Below, one piece after another: positions 1 to 9,417 of a DNA stretch of 64,000 bases (the first letter of the stretch is position 1; each line of letters begins with the position of its first letter). The stretch is from Planctomycetota bacterium (GTDB lineage: Bacteria > Planctomycetota > Planctomycetia > Pirellulales > Pirellulaceae): assembly GCA_014381825.1 (NCBI GenBank), contig JACNKX010000065.1, positions 1-64,000 of the forward strand. The letters run 5' to 3'. The notes under the pieces were generated by a model. It searched no databases. It saw nothing but the letters and a program-made list of their open reading frames with translations, and was not told where the DNA came from. Both the position numbers and the translations under genes were made by a program.

Positions 1-1
1 G

Positions 2-919
2 GAGTATGCGCTGCGAGTGAACGATGTCATCGAAGTGATCTATTGGTTCACGCTGGAAGCCAGCGACGAAGCGTATCGGTTCGAGGTGGGCGACGAGGTG
101 ATGGTCGAGTCGTTCACCGACCCAACACTGAACCGAGGGACGCTGGGTCAAGGTCAAGGCCTGATGATCCAGCCCGACGGAACGATCACGCTGCGGCTGC
201 TCGGTCAAGTGCCCGCCGCTGGACGTACTGTCGATGAGCTGCGAAATACGCTCGAGGAACGATACCTCGAGTACTACAAAGTGCCATCAATGACAGTAAC
301 ACCGTTGAAAACGAACTATCGGTTAGAAGCACTTCGTTCGACGATCGATGCTCGGTTCGGACAAGGCGGTCAAGTACGTCGGGCGACGGTGACACCAGAG
401 GGAACCGTCCAATTGCCCGGGATCAGTTCGACTCAGGCGAACGGGTTGTCCATCGAAGAGTTAGAGCGGGAAATCGAGGAACGGTATATTAGCGAGGTTG
501 GCCCCGGCGTCAACACAACCGTTTCGCTGGTTCAAAGAGCCCCAACTTTCGTCTACGTGATCGGTGAAGTCGCGACTCCCGGTCAGTATCAATTGCAGCA
601 ACCCACGACCGCGATTCAAGGGCTGACTCTCGCCGGCAGTTGGAACAACGGAGCGAATCTTCGCGAAGTCGTCGTGCTGCGACGAACCGACGACTGGCGT
701 TTGATGGCAACCAAGTTGGATCTGCGCGGCGCACTGCTTGGAGAACGCCCTTGCCCCGCGGACGACATTTGGCTCCGAGACTCGGACATTATCATCGTAC
801 CGAAGACACCCATTCTGTTGTTGGACGACTTCATCAATCTGGTGTTCACACGGGGAATCTATGGTGTCGTCCCTTTCCAGGGAATGTCGGTCAACTTCAC
901 CAAGGCAAGCACTATTTAA
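2..919 (+). CDS. Polysaccharide export protein with SLBB domain (5' truncated)
   Basis: The reading frame is open to the left edge (codons start at base 2), so the N-terminus with its signal or lipoprotein sequence lies outside the window. The visible 300 or so residues hold poly-export repeats of the Wza/GumB type (YRFEVGDEVMVES, then IQPDGTITLRLLGQV), a second beta-grasp unit near residues 100-170, and an SLBB unit (VYVIGEVATPGQYQL) near residues 180-240. Family members form the periplasm/outer-membrane channel that exports capsule or exopolysaccharide. The C-terminus (ILLLDDFINLVFTRGIYGVVP) is apolar. No partner glycosyltransferase or Wzc kinase is visible downstream; partners may lie upstream. 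The family call is solid, the exact polysaccharide unknown. Confidence 0.85.
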   Translation, partial: EYALRVNDVIEVIYWFTLEASDEAYRFEVGDEVMVESFTDPTLNRGTLGQGQGLMIQPDGTITLRLLGQVPAAGRTVDELRNTLEERYLEYYKVPSMTVTPLKTNYRLEALRSTIDARFGQGGQVRRATVTPEGTVQLPGISSTQANGLSIEELEREIEERYISEVGPGVNTTVSLVQRAPTFVYVIGEVATPGQYQLQQPTTAIQGLTLAGSWNNGANLREVVVLRRTDDWRLMATKLDLRGALLGERPCPADDIWLRDSDIIIVPKTPILLLDDFINLVFTRGIYGVVPFQGMSVNFTKASTI

Positions 920-1065
920 GCGGTAATCTTTTCCCAAACCGCCTCATCGCAATCCTCGCTTGTCACATCCGCCGGCAGCGCCAACAATAGCTGTTACGGC
1001 GCTAATTCTTTTGCGACTTGCTGCGCCGCGCCCCGTTTTCTCTGGCACGGCAGTCACAGCACAGC

Positions 1066-2811
1066 ATGACCAACTCGCGAATTGCAGACATCTTCGACGA
1101 AATCGCGGACCTGTTGGAGTTTCAAGGTTCGAATCCGTTCCGTGTTCGAGCGTATCGCAACGGCGCTCGGATCATTCGAGACCTTCCCGAACCAATTACG
1201 ACCGTCCTCGCTGACGACTCGCGCAAGCTGACGGATCTCGATGGCATTGGCAAGGACCTCGCCGACAAGATTGCAACACTCGTCGAAACGGGCGAACTCT
1301 CGCAACACCAGGATCTGCTCGCGCAGGTTCCGTCCACTGTCCTCGATATCATGCGAGTGCCGGGGCTTGGACCAAAGAAGGCGGCGTTGCTTTACAAAGA
1401 GCTGAACATCGCGACGCTCGACCAACTGAAGGCTGCCTGCGAAGCGGAACAAGTGCGGCAGTTAAAAGGTTTCGCCGCCAAAACCGAGCAGACGATCTTG
1501 CACGGCATCAGCATCGCCGCGGCGGCGAACGAGCGAATCTATTGGTCCGAAGCAGATACCGTCGCGCATGACGTTAGAGAACATTTGGCGGTCTGCCAAA
1601 GTATCAAGCAGCTTGAACTGGCGGGCAGTTACCGTCGCGGCAAGGAGACCGTCGGGGATCTCGACATCCTCGTCGTTTCGCAAGACGCACCGGCAGTGAT
1701 GGATCGACTTGCCGAGTATCCCGAAATAGCGGATGTAATCGGACGCGGCGATACGAAGATGTCGATCCGAACCCATAAAGGACTTCAAATCGATCTTCGC
1801 GTCGTGCCCGCCGAATCGTTCGGCGCAGCGCTGCAATACTTCAGCGGCTCGAAAGATCACAACGTCGTGGTGCGCGGGATGGCCAAGCAGCGTGGGCTGA
1901 AGATCAATGAGTATGGCGTGTTTCGTATGGACGGTGAGGACGAAGCGTACATCGCCGGAGCTACTGAACAAGACGTCTATGCGACGCTGGATTTGCCGTG
2001 GTTTCCTCCTGAGTTACGCGAGTCGCGGCGCGAGTTTGATTGGGCCGCGGCTGGCGAATTGCCAGAGCTAGTTTCGGTCGATGACATTCGTGGCGACTTG
2101 CACATGCATACAACTGCGACCGATGGGCGAGCCACATTGGAAGAGATGATTGCGGCGGCTCGCGAACGCGGGCTGAGCTACATCGCGATTACGGATCATT
2201 CAAAGCGAGTCTCGATGGCGCGAGGCCTGGACGCGGATCGCTTGCTTGCCCAGTGGGAAGAGATCGACGTATTGAACAAGAAGCTCGATGGCGAGTTCCT
2301 GGTTCTGAAGGGCATCGAATGCGACATACTCGAACAGGGCGGCATGGATCTGCCGAATGACGTTCTCGCCCAGGCAGATTGGGTACTCGCCAGCGTCCAT
2401 TACGGTCAACAACAATCCCGCGAACAAATCACGAATCGCATTCTCGGTGCGATTGAGAATCCGTCAGTCACGGCAATCGCGCATCCAACGGGTCGTTTGA
2501 TCAACCGGCGCGAGGCCTATGAAGTTGACGTCGACGCGATGATGACTGCGGCGGCGAAGCACGGAAAATTGCTGGAGTTAAATGCGAACCCCGCTCGACT
2601 TGACTTGCACGATATCCACTGTGCAGCCGCCAAAAGTCATGGTATTCCGATCGTGATCAACACCGACGCGCATAGCATCGACGGACTCGACTGCATGCGT
2701 TACGGCATTCTTCAGGCGCGACGTGCGGGCCTGACGAAGCAAGATGTGGCGAATACTCGTACATGGCCACAGCTCAATAAGTTGATCGCAAAGGGACGTG
2801 GCAAGCCGTGA
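1066..2811 (+). CDS. polX: DNA polymerase/3'-5' exonuclease PolX
   Basis: Family X DNA polymerase fused to a PHP exonuclease, for gap filling in base-excision-type repair. The start is put at ATG 1066 (MTNSRIADIFDEIADLLE), giving 581 aa, the usual bacterial length; an upstream in-frame start would add 16 residues of no known domain. Order: helix-hairpin-helix repeats at about 50-130 (DGIGKDLADKI, VPGLGPKKAALLYKEL), nucleotidyltransferase site ELAGSYRRGKETVGDLDILV at about 180-200 with the third Asp in IDLRVV, polymerase core to about 330, then a PHP domain with DLHMHTTATDG, AITDHS, KGIECDIL, SVHYG, AHPTGR and NTDAHS. All PHP metal-ligand motifs are present, so the exonuclease looks intact. 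It stands alone; the gene after it is a pseudogene. Confidence 0.95.
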   Translation: MTNSRIADIFDEIADLLEFQGSNPFRVRAYRNGARIIRDLPEPITTVLADDSRKLTDLDGIGKDLADKIATLVETGELSQHQDLLAQVPSTVLDIMRVPGLGPKKAALLYKELNIATLDQLKAACEAEQVRQLKGFAAKTEQTILHGISIAAAANERIYWSEADTVAHDVREHLAVCQSIKQLELAGSYRRGKETVGDLDILVVSQDAPAVMDRLAEYPEIADVIGRGDTKMSIRTHKGLQIDLRVVPAESFGAALQYFSGSKDHNVVVRGMAKQRGLKINEYGVFRMDGEDEAYIAGATEQDVYATLDLPWFPPELRESRREFDWAAAGELPELVSVDDIRGDLHMHTTATDGRATLEEMIAAARERGLSYIAITDHSKRVSMARGLDADRLLAQWEEIDVLNKKLDGEFLVLKGIECDILEQGGMDLPNDVLAQADWVLASVHYGQQQSREQITNRILGAIENPSVTAIAHPTGRLINRREAYEVDVDAMMTAAAKHGKLLELNANPARLDLHDIHCAAAKSHGIPIVINTDAHSIDGLDCMRYGILQARRAGLTKQDVANTRTWPQLNKLIAKGRGKP

Positions 2812-2854
2812 CCGTGCCCTCGTTTTACTATTGCAATCGTATCTGAGTGTTCGC

Positions 2855-3604
2855 GTGTTTTCTGCTGGCAACGCCATCCATTATCTATGGCGCGCGGCTT
2901 GCCGTGAACGACAATTCGAAGTGTCTTCCTACGGGTTCAGCGGTGTAACAACGCGGGCGGTCCGCAACGAGATCTCGCCTTGCAGTTTGGTCTCGGTGGC
3001 GACAGCCCTCGGTCTGGCCTCGTTACTGATTAGCTTTCTGACTCCGGTTCGCAAGTTTGGGACGTTTGCGGCGGTATCGGTTGTACCCACCGCCGTTGTT
3101 CTATGCACCTCGTGACCGGCGCAACTTGAGGCATTTCCGCCTCGCCGCGCGGCTCGGCGATGGCGGCCAGAGGAAGCGGCCGCGCAACCGTTCTGGCTCG
3201 GCGTGCTTGATAGCGTTTACAGGTTGCGTTATTTGATCATCGTTTTGACCGTTGCCTTGGGGGATCGCCGTGGATGTTCGCTGCACTTCATCACTTAGTT
3301 CCGGCTTGGATTGAGTGAAGGCCAGTCTCGTCGAGACGCGGTCGCTTTGGCCTTTCAACGCTGCGGCGCCGCGATGATTCAAGCTTCGCTGATATGCGGT
3401 CTCGGACTGCTGGTCTTCGGACTAAGTGATTTTGTTCCGATCGCGCGTTTCGCGTGGGTCATGTTCGCGATGCTCATGTCGGCGCTCGTGGCGGACCTTA
3501 TCGTGCTGCCCGCGATTCTGCTGAGTCCACTGGGTCGCACATTCGAGCCGCTTCGAGCGCAGGACACAGCTCGCATCCAGCGTTCTCCGCAAGAAGCAAT
3601 GTGA
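2855..3604 (+). pseudogene. Degraded MMPL/RND-type efflux transporter
   Basis: Three collinear pieces of one transporter survive, in two reading frames and split by stops. About 2855-3113 reads NAIHYLWRAACRE and then SLVSVATALGLASLLISFL and TPVRKFGTFAAVSVVPT, the end of a membrane half. About 3139-3297 in a shifted frame reads QPFWLGVLDSVYRLRYLIIV, the periplasmic linker and first helix of the next half. About 3305-3604, back in the first frame, reads SLICGLGLLVFGLSDFVPIA and LVADLIVLPAILLSPLGRTF, the C-terminal helices. The large periplasmic domains are missing, so the gene has both frameshifts and a big internal deletion. MMPL/patched-type RND proteins are usually 800 aa or more. It cannot make a working pump. 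Confidence 0.75.
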
Positions 3605-3619
3605 TGCTCTCGGCGAGAA

Positions 3620-5473
3620 TCAGCGTTTCGACCGCTCGCGCAATCCAACCAACTCCAATAATTTCAGCGCGTTCGTCGTTGGAGCGATACCTAGACGCAA
3701 CTGGTAGTCAAACGTCATTGTCTCTGCTTCGCCTGTGCCGTGCAGCGTTTCTCGAAGATGAACTGTGGTACACGAATTCGAGATCTCGGGGCTGCTCGCA
3801 AGTTCCAAGTCGTGCGTCGAGACCGCGCCGAACGCTTCGCTTTCGAGCAAGTGTGATAAGACCTCGACAACCGCAATATGTCGCTCGGTCGAATTGGTCC
3901 CTTGGAGGATTTCGTCCAACAAGAAGAGCAATCGGCGTTCGCCGCCTTGAGCGTCGGTGGCGAGATCGACGATCTCCTTCAAGCGGCGGAGTTCAGCCAT
4001 AAAGAACGAGACGTGGTCCTCCAGTGAGTCGCTTATTCTCATACTTGTCGCGACCGCCAGCGGCGGCATCTTCCAAGTCGCGGCACATACGGGCGAGCCA
4101 GCTTCCGCCAAGACGGCATTGATTCCGATCGATCGCAGCAGTGTGCTCTTGCCGGCCATATTCGAACCTGTCACCAGCAGGAAGTTTCCCACTGGGCCAA
4201 TTTCGACGTCGTTCGCCACGCGTTCGTCGTCTTTCAGTAGCGGATGGCCAACGCTCGTTCCAGCAACTCGATCGGTTGTCGCGCTGACTTCAGGATAGCA
4301 CCAGCCCGGATTGTCGTGCGCCAGCGATGCCAATGACGCGATCGCCTCGAACTCGCCCAGCGCATCAAACCACGCGCGCGTGTATTTTCCTTCCGTTGCT
4401 TGCCACGTCTCGAGCCGAGCCAGAACGTGAAAGTCCCACAAACCAAACAATTGGAGCAGAATGTATAGTGGCCAAAGAACAGGATCATGGCTGATTCGGG
4501 CGAACGCAATGATCCAGCTCAGCTCGTGCAGACGCTTCAACGCCGATCGATCTTCCATCGTGACTTCTTGCTTGATCTCGGCGAGTCGCGACGTTGAATC
4601 AGGGATCTGGTACATCAGTTCAAACATCGCGACGTAGCGGCTGATCTGGCCGTTGCGGGTCGACACCGAGTTGAAGATATCGTGCGCTTTGCCAGTGAAG
4701 AGAACACTGATCACAACGTTGAGAACGATGATTCCAAGCCCCGAGAAGCCGGCGACTTCGGGGGTCACCCAACGCATGATTGCCGCAACGATAACGGCTA
4801 CACCGAACAGCGGGAGCAACCGAGCGGTCCAAAGCAACCAAGCCCTGCACTGCAACCAAGGTTCGCCTTCGGCCCATGCGATGAACTCCGCAGGGCCGGT
4901 CTTGCAATCTGCCAAGAGACTTCCCTGGATGTTGAACTCTTCTCGCAGCACTAACAGAGGTGCTAACTCTTGGACCGCTTGCTGCCGCAGGACGACTTGA
5001 TCTGGCTCGGCGGGTGTCACTAGCCAGTCTCGCAGCAAGGCTTGGCCGGCACTTGTGTCTGCCCGATTCAATAGCTGAAACAAAGACGCCTTACCGAATA
5101 GATCCAAGTCGTTGGCCGTCGCATTCTGCTCGTTCGACAGCTTGACGGTGGTTACCGGCAAGTTGGACCAGTTGCGTGTCAGGCGAGCTAGTCCGCGCTG
5201 ATTGATCGTTCGTTTGGTCTGAAGCCGATGCAACCTTCGCTCCAAGTGATCGTGATATCCAACGGCCGTAACAAACGCTATGATCCCCACGACGCCTGCA
5301 GCATAAAACGGCGTGCCCCCGCCCCCCGCCCAAGCGGCAAAAAAGATGCCGATCGTCGCGAGAAACAGGACGATACGTGCTCTTGAGACGAGTTGATCAA
5401 GTTGAGCGAAGGAACGTGCCTCGGCGACACATTGTTCGACTCTTTCGCGGTAAATCGACGCAATATCGTTCAT
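3620..5473 (-). CDS. MutS-like ATPase with membrane segments
   Basis: A 617-aa protein with the MutS ATPase domain in its last 200 residues: Walker A VTGSNMAGKSTLLRSIG, Walker B LLFLLDEILQGTNSTERHI and the following STHDLELA. It lacks the mismatch-recognition domain and its Phe-x-Glu motif. Instead the N-terminus has two hydrophobic stretches (VLFLATIGIFFAAWAG near 35-50; FYAAGVVGIIAFVTAVGY near 55-72), and two more lie near 215-260 (LLPLFGVAVIVAAIM; GLGIIVLNVVISVLF). This is the architecture of the MutS-related proteins of Bacteroidota and Planctomycetota, whose role is unsettled; canonical mismatch repair should not be assumed. It faces the MMPL pseudogene tail to tail and is divergent from the DUF1501 gene at 5624. 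Confidence 0.85.
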   Translation of the reverse strand: MNDIASIYRERVEQCVAEARSFAQLDQLVSRARIVLFLATIGIFFAAWAGGGGTPFYAAGVVGIIAFVTAVGYHDHLERRLHRLQTKRTINQRGLARLTRNWSNLPVTTVKLSNEQNATANDLDLFGKASLFQLLNRADTSAGQALLRDWLVTPAEPDQVVLRQQAVQELAPLLVLREEFNIQGSLLADCKTGPAEFIAWAEGEPWLQCRAWLLWTARLLPLFGVAVIVAAIMRWVTPEVAGFSGLGIIVLNVVISVLFTGKAHDIFNSVSTRNGQISRYVAMFELMYQIPDSTSRLAEIKQEVTMEDRSALKRLHELSWIIAFARISHDPVLWPLYILLQLFGLWDFHVLARLETWQATEGKYTRAWFDALGEFEAIASLASLAHDNPGWCYPEVSATTDRVAGTSVGHPLLKDDERVANDVEIGPVGNFLLVTGSNMAGKSTLLRSIGINAVLAEAGSPVCAATWKMPPLAVATSMRISDSLEDHVSFFMAELRRLKEIVDLATDAQGGERRLLFLLDEILQGTNSTERHIAVVEVLSHLLESEAFGAVSTHDLELASSPEISNSCTTVHLRETLHGTGEAETMTFDYQLRLGIAPTTNALKLLELVGLRERSKR

Positions 5474-5623
5474 ACTAAGCTCGGTACGCGGAACTTGACG
5501 GACCAGTTATCAAGGTGTATTCGCCACCTACCAAACAACTTTGCGGATTCCTAAAAAGGTTGCTGATTTGGGCTGGCTCTGATATTAAGGTGAACAAGCG
5601 TTTCTTACGAGGAGTCTCACCGC

Positions 5624-7021
5624 ATGCTTTCGTTCTTCGAATCCAATCGCCAGCACGGTCGTCGCGATTTTCTGCGAGTCGGTGGATTGGCGTTGGGAGG
5701 CCTAACGCTGCCGGATTTACTCGCGGCACGAGCTAGAGCTGCCACCGTTAATCCAGCAGTCAAGAACAAGTCGGTCATTTTCCTCTTCATGCACGGCGGC
5801 CCGAGTCAAACCGAGACCTTCGACCCCAAGATGTCCGCCCCTGCCGGTGTACGCAGCGCGACCGGCGAGATTGCGACGCGCATTCCTGGAGTCACGTTCG
5901 GCGGAACGTTCGAGAAACTAGCACCGTTAGCCGACAAGTTCTCGATCGTACGTTCGTTCAAGACAGGCAACGGCAATCACGATATCAAGCCAGTTGTTTG
6001 CAATGATACCGTCGGCGCGAACATTGGCTCACTTTATGCCCGTGTCGCGGGCACGAACGATCCGGAAACCGGAATGCCGCGAAACGCCGCGTTGTATCCG
6101 CGAGCCGTTGATCCAGAAACGATGCCCCAGATTTTGAATTTCGGCGACTTTGCATCGACTGGGACGTTAGGCAACGCCTATGCACCGTTCATTCCAGGTG
6201 GAGGTGGAAGTCTTCAGGAGAGCATGAAGCTGGCGATTCCTCGCGAGCGATTAGACGATCGTAAGTCGCTGCTCTCAACGCTCGACCGTATTCAACGAAG
6301 TGCTGATGCGTCCGGTGAACTGACGGGACTCGACCGATTTCAACAACAAGCGTTCGACACCATCATTGGCGGCGTCGCTGACGCGTTCGATCTTTCCAAC
6401 GAAGACGCCACAACGATCGCAAAGTACGACACCGCTCCACTCGTTCGTCCGGAGCAAATCAGCAAGGCTTGGAAGAACTACGAACGCTATGTCGACAACG
6501 CGAAGTCGCTCGGCAAGCTGTTATTGCTCGCTCGACGCCTTTGTGAATCGGGCTGTGGATTCGTTACCATTTCGACGAATTTCGTTTGGGACATGCACTC
6601 GGATCAGAACAACGCGGGCGTTGAAGAAGGCATGCAGTACATGGGCGTTCCGTTCGACCATGCCGTGTCTGCCTTTCTCCAGGACGTCGAAGCACGCGGA
6701 TTGAGCGACGACATTTTGCTTGTCTGTTGCGGCGAGATGGGACGCACTCCCAAGATTAACGCACGCGGCGGACGCGATCACTGGGGAGGTCTTTCACCGT
6801 TGCTGCTCTCGGGCGGCGGTTTACAGTCCGGTCAAGTGATTGGTCAATCAACGCGCGATGCGAGCGAACCAGCAACGGAACCTGTCACAATTAAGAACTT
6901 GGTCGCAACAATCATGCACACGCTGCTCGATGTGGGCCATGTTCGAACGATGACTAACGTTCCCGCTGATGTTGCCCGCGTGATCACCGGTCCGGAACCG
7001 ATTCGCGAGCTGATGAGCTAG
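5624..7021 (+). CDS. DUF1501 family exported protein (sulfatase-like fold)
   Basis: A 465-aa member of DUF1501, a planctomycete family with an alkaline-phosphatase/sulfatase-like fold. The N-terminus carries a twin-arginine signal (GRRDFLRVGGLALGG, ending near ARARA), so export in folded form is likely. Family motifs seen: FLFMHGGPSQTETFDPK near residues 50-66, and GEMGRTPKINARGGRDHWGG near 370-390. A GGAG element about 10 nt before ATG 5624 supports the start. The usual DUF1549/DUF1553 cytochrome partner is not adjacent, so this copy appears as an orphan single gene; a perfect 26-bp palindrome follows it. Substrate unknown. Confidence 0.9.
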   Translation: MLSFFESNRQHGRRDFLRVGGLALGGLTLPDLLAARARAATVNPAVKNKSVIFLFMHGGPSQTETFDPKMSAPAGVRSATGEIATRIPGVTFGGTFEKLAPLADKFSIVRSFKTGNGNHDIKPVVCNDTVGANIGSLYARVAGTNDPETGMPRNAALYPRAVDPETMPQILNFGDFASTGTLGNAYAPFIPGGGGSLQESMKLAIPRERLDDRKSLLSTLDRIQRSADASGELTGLDRFQQQAFDTIIGGVADAFDLSNEDATTIAKYDTAPLVRPEQISKAWKNYERYVDNAKSLGKLLLLARRLCESGCGFVTISTNFVWDMHSDQNNAGVEEGMQYMGVPFDHAVSAFLQDVEARGLSDDILLVCCGEMGRTPKINARGGRDHWGGLSPLLLSGGGLQSGQVIGQSTRDASEPATEPVTIKNLVATIMHTLLDVGHVRTMTNVPADVARVITGPEPIRELMS

Positions 7022-7030
7022 GTCCGTTAT

Positions 7031-7093
7031 CAGTAGTGGTGGCTTCCAGCCGCCACCGTTTCTTTCTGTGGCGGCTGGAAGCCACCACTACTG
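7031..7093. repeat. Perfect 26-bp inverted repeat, REP-like palindrome/terminator
   Basis: Arms at 7031-7056 and 7068-7093 are exact reverse complements with an 11-nt loop (CGTTTCTTTCT). The arm core is GTGGCTTCCAGCCGCCAC. It sits between two genes that converge, so it could stop transcription from both sides. A diverged relative with the same core occurs at 63662-63715, which marks this as a dispersed palindromic repeat and not a gene-specific site. Confidence 0.9.
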
Positions 7094-7137
7094 TCAAAAC
7101 GCAACCGAACCAAGCACGGGTACCGTTCATCGTCTCG

Positions 7138-8421
7138 CTATTCCCACAAGCCGTTTAGGTTCTCTTGCTCAGCAACGCCAAGCGGGAACTGCTCGCTAAT
7201 CGCATGCGAGTCGATTCCGGCCAACTCGCGAAGCTTTGCGTGAACATGTTCTGGCCGCACGCGAAATCCGTTTTCCTCATCCAATTCCAACGATTGCGAA
7301 TTGATCGGGACAAGGAACTGCTTTTCGTCGGTTGCTCCAAAGACGCGATTGCCCTTGATTCCAGCGCCCATGAACATGATGGAGCCGATCGACCAGTGAT
7401 CCTTGCCATCACCTTTGTTGTAGCTCGGCGTGCGCCCCATTTCGCTTTGCATAACAATGACCAACTTGTCACGAATCTGAAGATCTTCTGCGCGACCAAC
7501 AAGATAGTCGACACCGGCCAGTAGTTCCGGTATCAGCTTCATTTGGTCGCGATCATTGTTCGCGTGGCTATCGAATTGGCCGATCGTAAGGTTCGCCGAG
7601 ACGCATACGCCTGCTTTGAATGAAGTGAGCGCAATCTCCGCCTGCTGGGAAAGGCGCTCCTTCGGGATCTCCTTTGGGATCAGCGGAGCGACGCGTTGAA
7701 GCGCCTTCGAATTCAGTTGAGCCGCGTACAACATGCTCTGCGCCCGCTCGCGACGCGGGAGCTGCGTCGTCTTGGAACGCGCTAGCCGATGTTCTTTCAG
7801 AGCTCGCTCTATTCGCACGTTCACGAAATCGTCATGGTAGGGCCAGCGATCACTTCCGTGGACGGCATCGGCATTGGCGAGCAGCTTGAGCGATGGGAGA
7901 TAGGGGACGCGGGCCATCGGAACCACATTGCCGGTGGCTGAATAGTTTCCGAACGTCAGAAACGCCAGCGGGCAATCCGGACCTTTACACGCGGCAACGA
8001 GAGCGGCAAACGTCGGATAAGCATGACTGTCAAGCTTGCCCGTCGCCATGTAGCGTGAACAGGGCGAGTGGTTGTTGACCGAGTAGTCAAGTCCATTGAT
8101 CGTTAGCAGTTCGCTTCCATACTTCGTGAAAAAGTCTTCATTGTTCATCCCCGCTTCGGTATGCTTCGCGATGGGTGCGAACCGGTGCTCGCCGCTGGTG
8201 AGGATTTCGCCTTGCTCGTACAGCCGGTTGATTCCGCCAGTCCCTTTCGGGTCCATCAAATAAGTCGTGTCCCACCCGCCCGACGCGTTGAAGACGACAT
8301 AGAACGGGCCATCATAGTCTGGAAGCTCGCCGGCGTTGGCGGGGCTTGCGTCGAGATCGAATACTGGCGACGCCAGGCCAAGCCCGGCTAAACCACACAA
8401 CTTCAGAAAATCACGTCTCAT
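7138..8421 (-). CDS. DUF1501 family exported protein
   Basis: A 427-aa DUF1501 protein. It begins MRRDFLKLCGLAGLGLASP, a short twin-arginine signal peptide. Later landmarks are FYVVFNASGGWDTTYLMDPK near residues 41-60 and SEMGRTPSYNKGDGKDHW near 310-330. It differs from the two other copies by having NASGGWDTT where they carry (M)xGGPSQ, so it belongs to a separate sub-branch. Its likely partner is the haem-motif protein encoded further upstream on the same strand (9406-11799); the two are separated by an aldo/keto reductase gene on the opposite strand. Function unproven; a secreted hydrolase or redox-linked role is usually guessed for the family. Confidence 0.88.
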   Translation of the reverse strand: MRRDFLKLCGLAGLGLASPVFDLDASPANAGELPDYDGPFYVVFNASGGWDTTYLMDPKGTGGINRLYEQGEILTSGEHRFAPIAKHTEAGMNNEDFFTKYGSELLTINGLDYSVNNHSPCSRYMATGKLDSHAYPTFAALVAACKGPDCPLAFLTFGNYSATGNVVPMARVPYLPSLKLLANADAVHGSDRWPYHDDFVNVRIERALKEHRLARSKTTQLPRRERAQSMLYAAQLNSKALQRVAPLIPKEIPKERLSQQAEIALTSFKAGVCVSANLTIGQFDSHANNDRDQMKLIPELLAGVDYLVGRAEDLQIRDKLVIVMQSEMGRTPSYNKGDGKDHWSIGSIMFMGAGIKGNRVFGATDEKQFLVPINSQSLELDEENGFRVRPEHVHAKLRELAGIDSHAISEQFPLGVAEQENLNGLWE

Positions 8422-8523
8422 CGTTTCACCCGTTTGCTCGTGAGGATGCAGTCTTCATAATGCATCGTGTCAGTTGCATTGTATTGTTCGCACGCCATCC
8501 AACTCCACTCGACTTGTAACATT

Positions 8524-9417
8524 ATGATCCGAAAAACGCTCGGTAGAACGGGACTTGAAGTAACACAACTTGGGTATGGCAGCATGGGGCTGCGGGGACC
8601 ACGAACTTGGGGCGTGCGGGTTGTGAGCGATGAAGCGGCGGACGCGTTCTTAAATCGGATACTCGACGCCAAGATCAACTTCATCGATACATCACCCGAC
8701 TACGGGGTCAGCGAGCAGCGCATCGGAAAGTATATCAGTTCCCGTAGAAGTGAATTCATTCTGGCAACAAAATGCGGTTGTTCGTACACGCAGCATGAAG
8801 AGCATCTGGAAATTGACCATATTTGGAAGAAAGACGTCGTCCGGCGAAACCTCGAGACCAGTCTCGAACGTCTGCGCACGGATCACATTGACATATTGCA
8901 GTTCCATGGTGGCGATGCCGAGACGCTTCAGCGAGAAGGATTGATCGACTTGCTGTCAGACTTTCGATCAGAAGGGATGATCCGATTTGTCGGCGTTTCG
9001 AGCAGTTTGCCAAACTTGCCGGCACTGATTGATCTGGAAGTATTCGACACTTTCCAAATCCCTTACTCGTGCCTTGCCCCGCAACATAACGATCTGATCA
9101 CGCGCGCGGCGGAGTCAGGTGCCGGCATCATTATCCGAGGCGGAATCGCTCAAGGCGGCCCCGATGCGGAGATTCAAAGACCGGCGTTAAACGATGTATG
9201 GGAACGAGCCGCATTAGACGATCTCTTGCCCGCTGGGATGCTGCGGGCAGAGTTGCTGCTTCGCTACACGCTGGCCCACCCGCACTGCCACACCACGATC
9301 GTCGGCACTTGCGACGCCACGCACTTGGCTCAGAATCTAGCAGCTGCACAAGCTGGCCCATTGCCCGCCGACCTCTACGAGCAGGTTACCGAACGTGTCG
9401 CGGCGTCACTCGTATAA
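8524..9417 (+). CDS. Aldo/keto reductase
   Basis: A 298-aa NAD(P)H-dependent oxidoreductase with the AKR (beta/alpha)8 pattern. It starts MIRKTLGRTGLEVTQLGYGS; the Asp-Tyr site is FIDTSPDYGVSEQRIG, the Lys is in FILATKCG and the His in ILQFHGGD, so the catalytic tetrad is complete. ATG 8524 was preferred over an in-frame start 57 nt upstream because the family motif begins exactly there; no clear Shine-Dalgarno is visible. It is divergent from the DUF1501 gene (102 nt apart) and its last 12 nt overlap the 3' end of the convergent gene at 9406. Substrate unknown. Confidence 0.88.
   Translation: MIRKTLGRTGLEVTQLGYGSMGLRGPRTWGVRVVSDEAADAFLNRILDAKINFIDTSPDYGVSEQRIGKYISSRRSEFILATKCGCSYTQHEEHLEIDHIWKKDVVRRNLETSLERLRTDHIDILQFHGGDAETLQREGLIDLLSDFRSEGMIRFVGVSSSLPNLPALIDLEVFDTFQIPYSCLAPQHNDLITRAAESGAGIIIRGGIAQGGPDAEIQRPALNDVWERAALDDLLPAGMLRAELLLRYTLAHPHCHTTIVGTCDATHLAQNLAAAQAGPLPADLYEQVTERVAASLV

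Noticed and set aside
461-937. Minus-strand ORF of 158 codons opposite the SLBB gene
   Set aside because: It is the shadow of a gene with clear family motifs on the other strand and has none of its own.
3311-3604. Separate small membrane protein
   Set aside because: It is the C-terminal helices of an MMPL transporter and continues the fragments upstream; no independent start signal.
7031-7093. Terminal inverted repeats of an insertion sequence
   Set aside because: The arms are only 11 nt apart, so no transposase fits between them; a dispersed palindrome explains them better.
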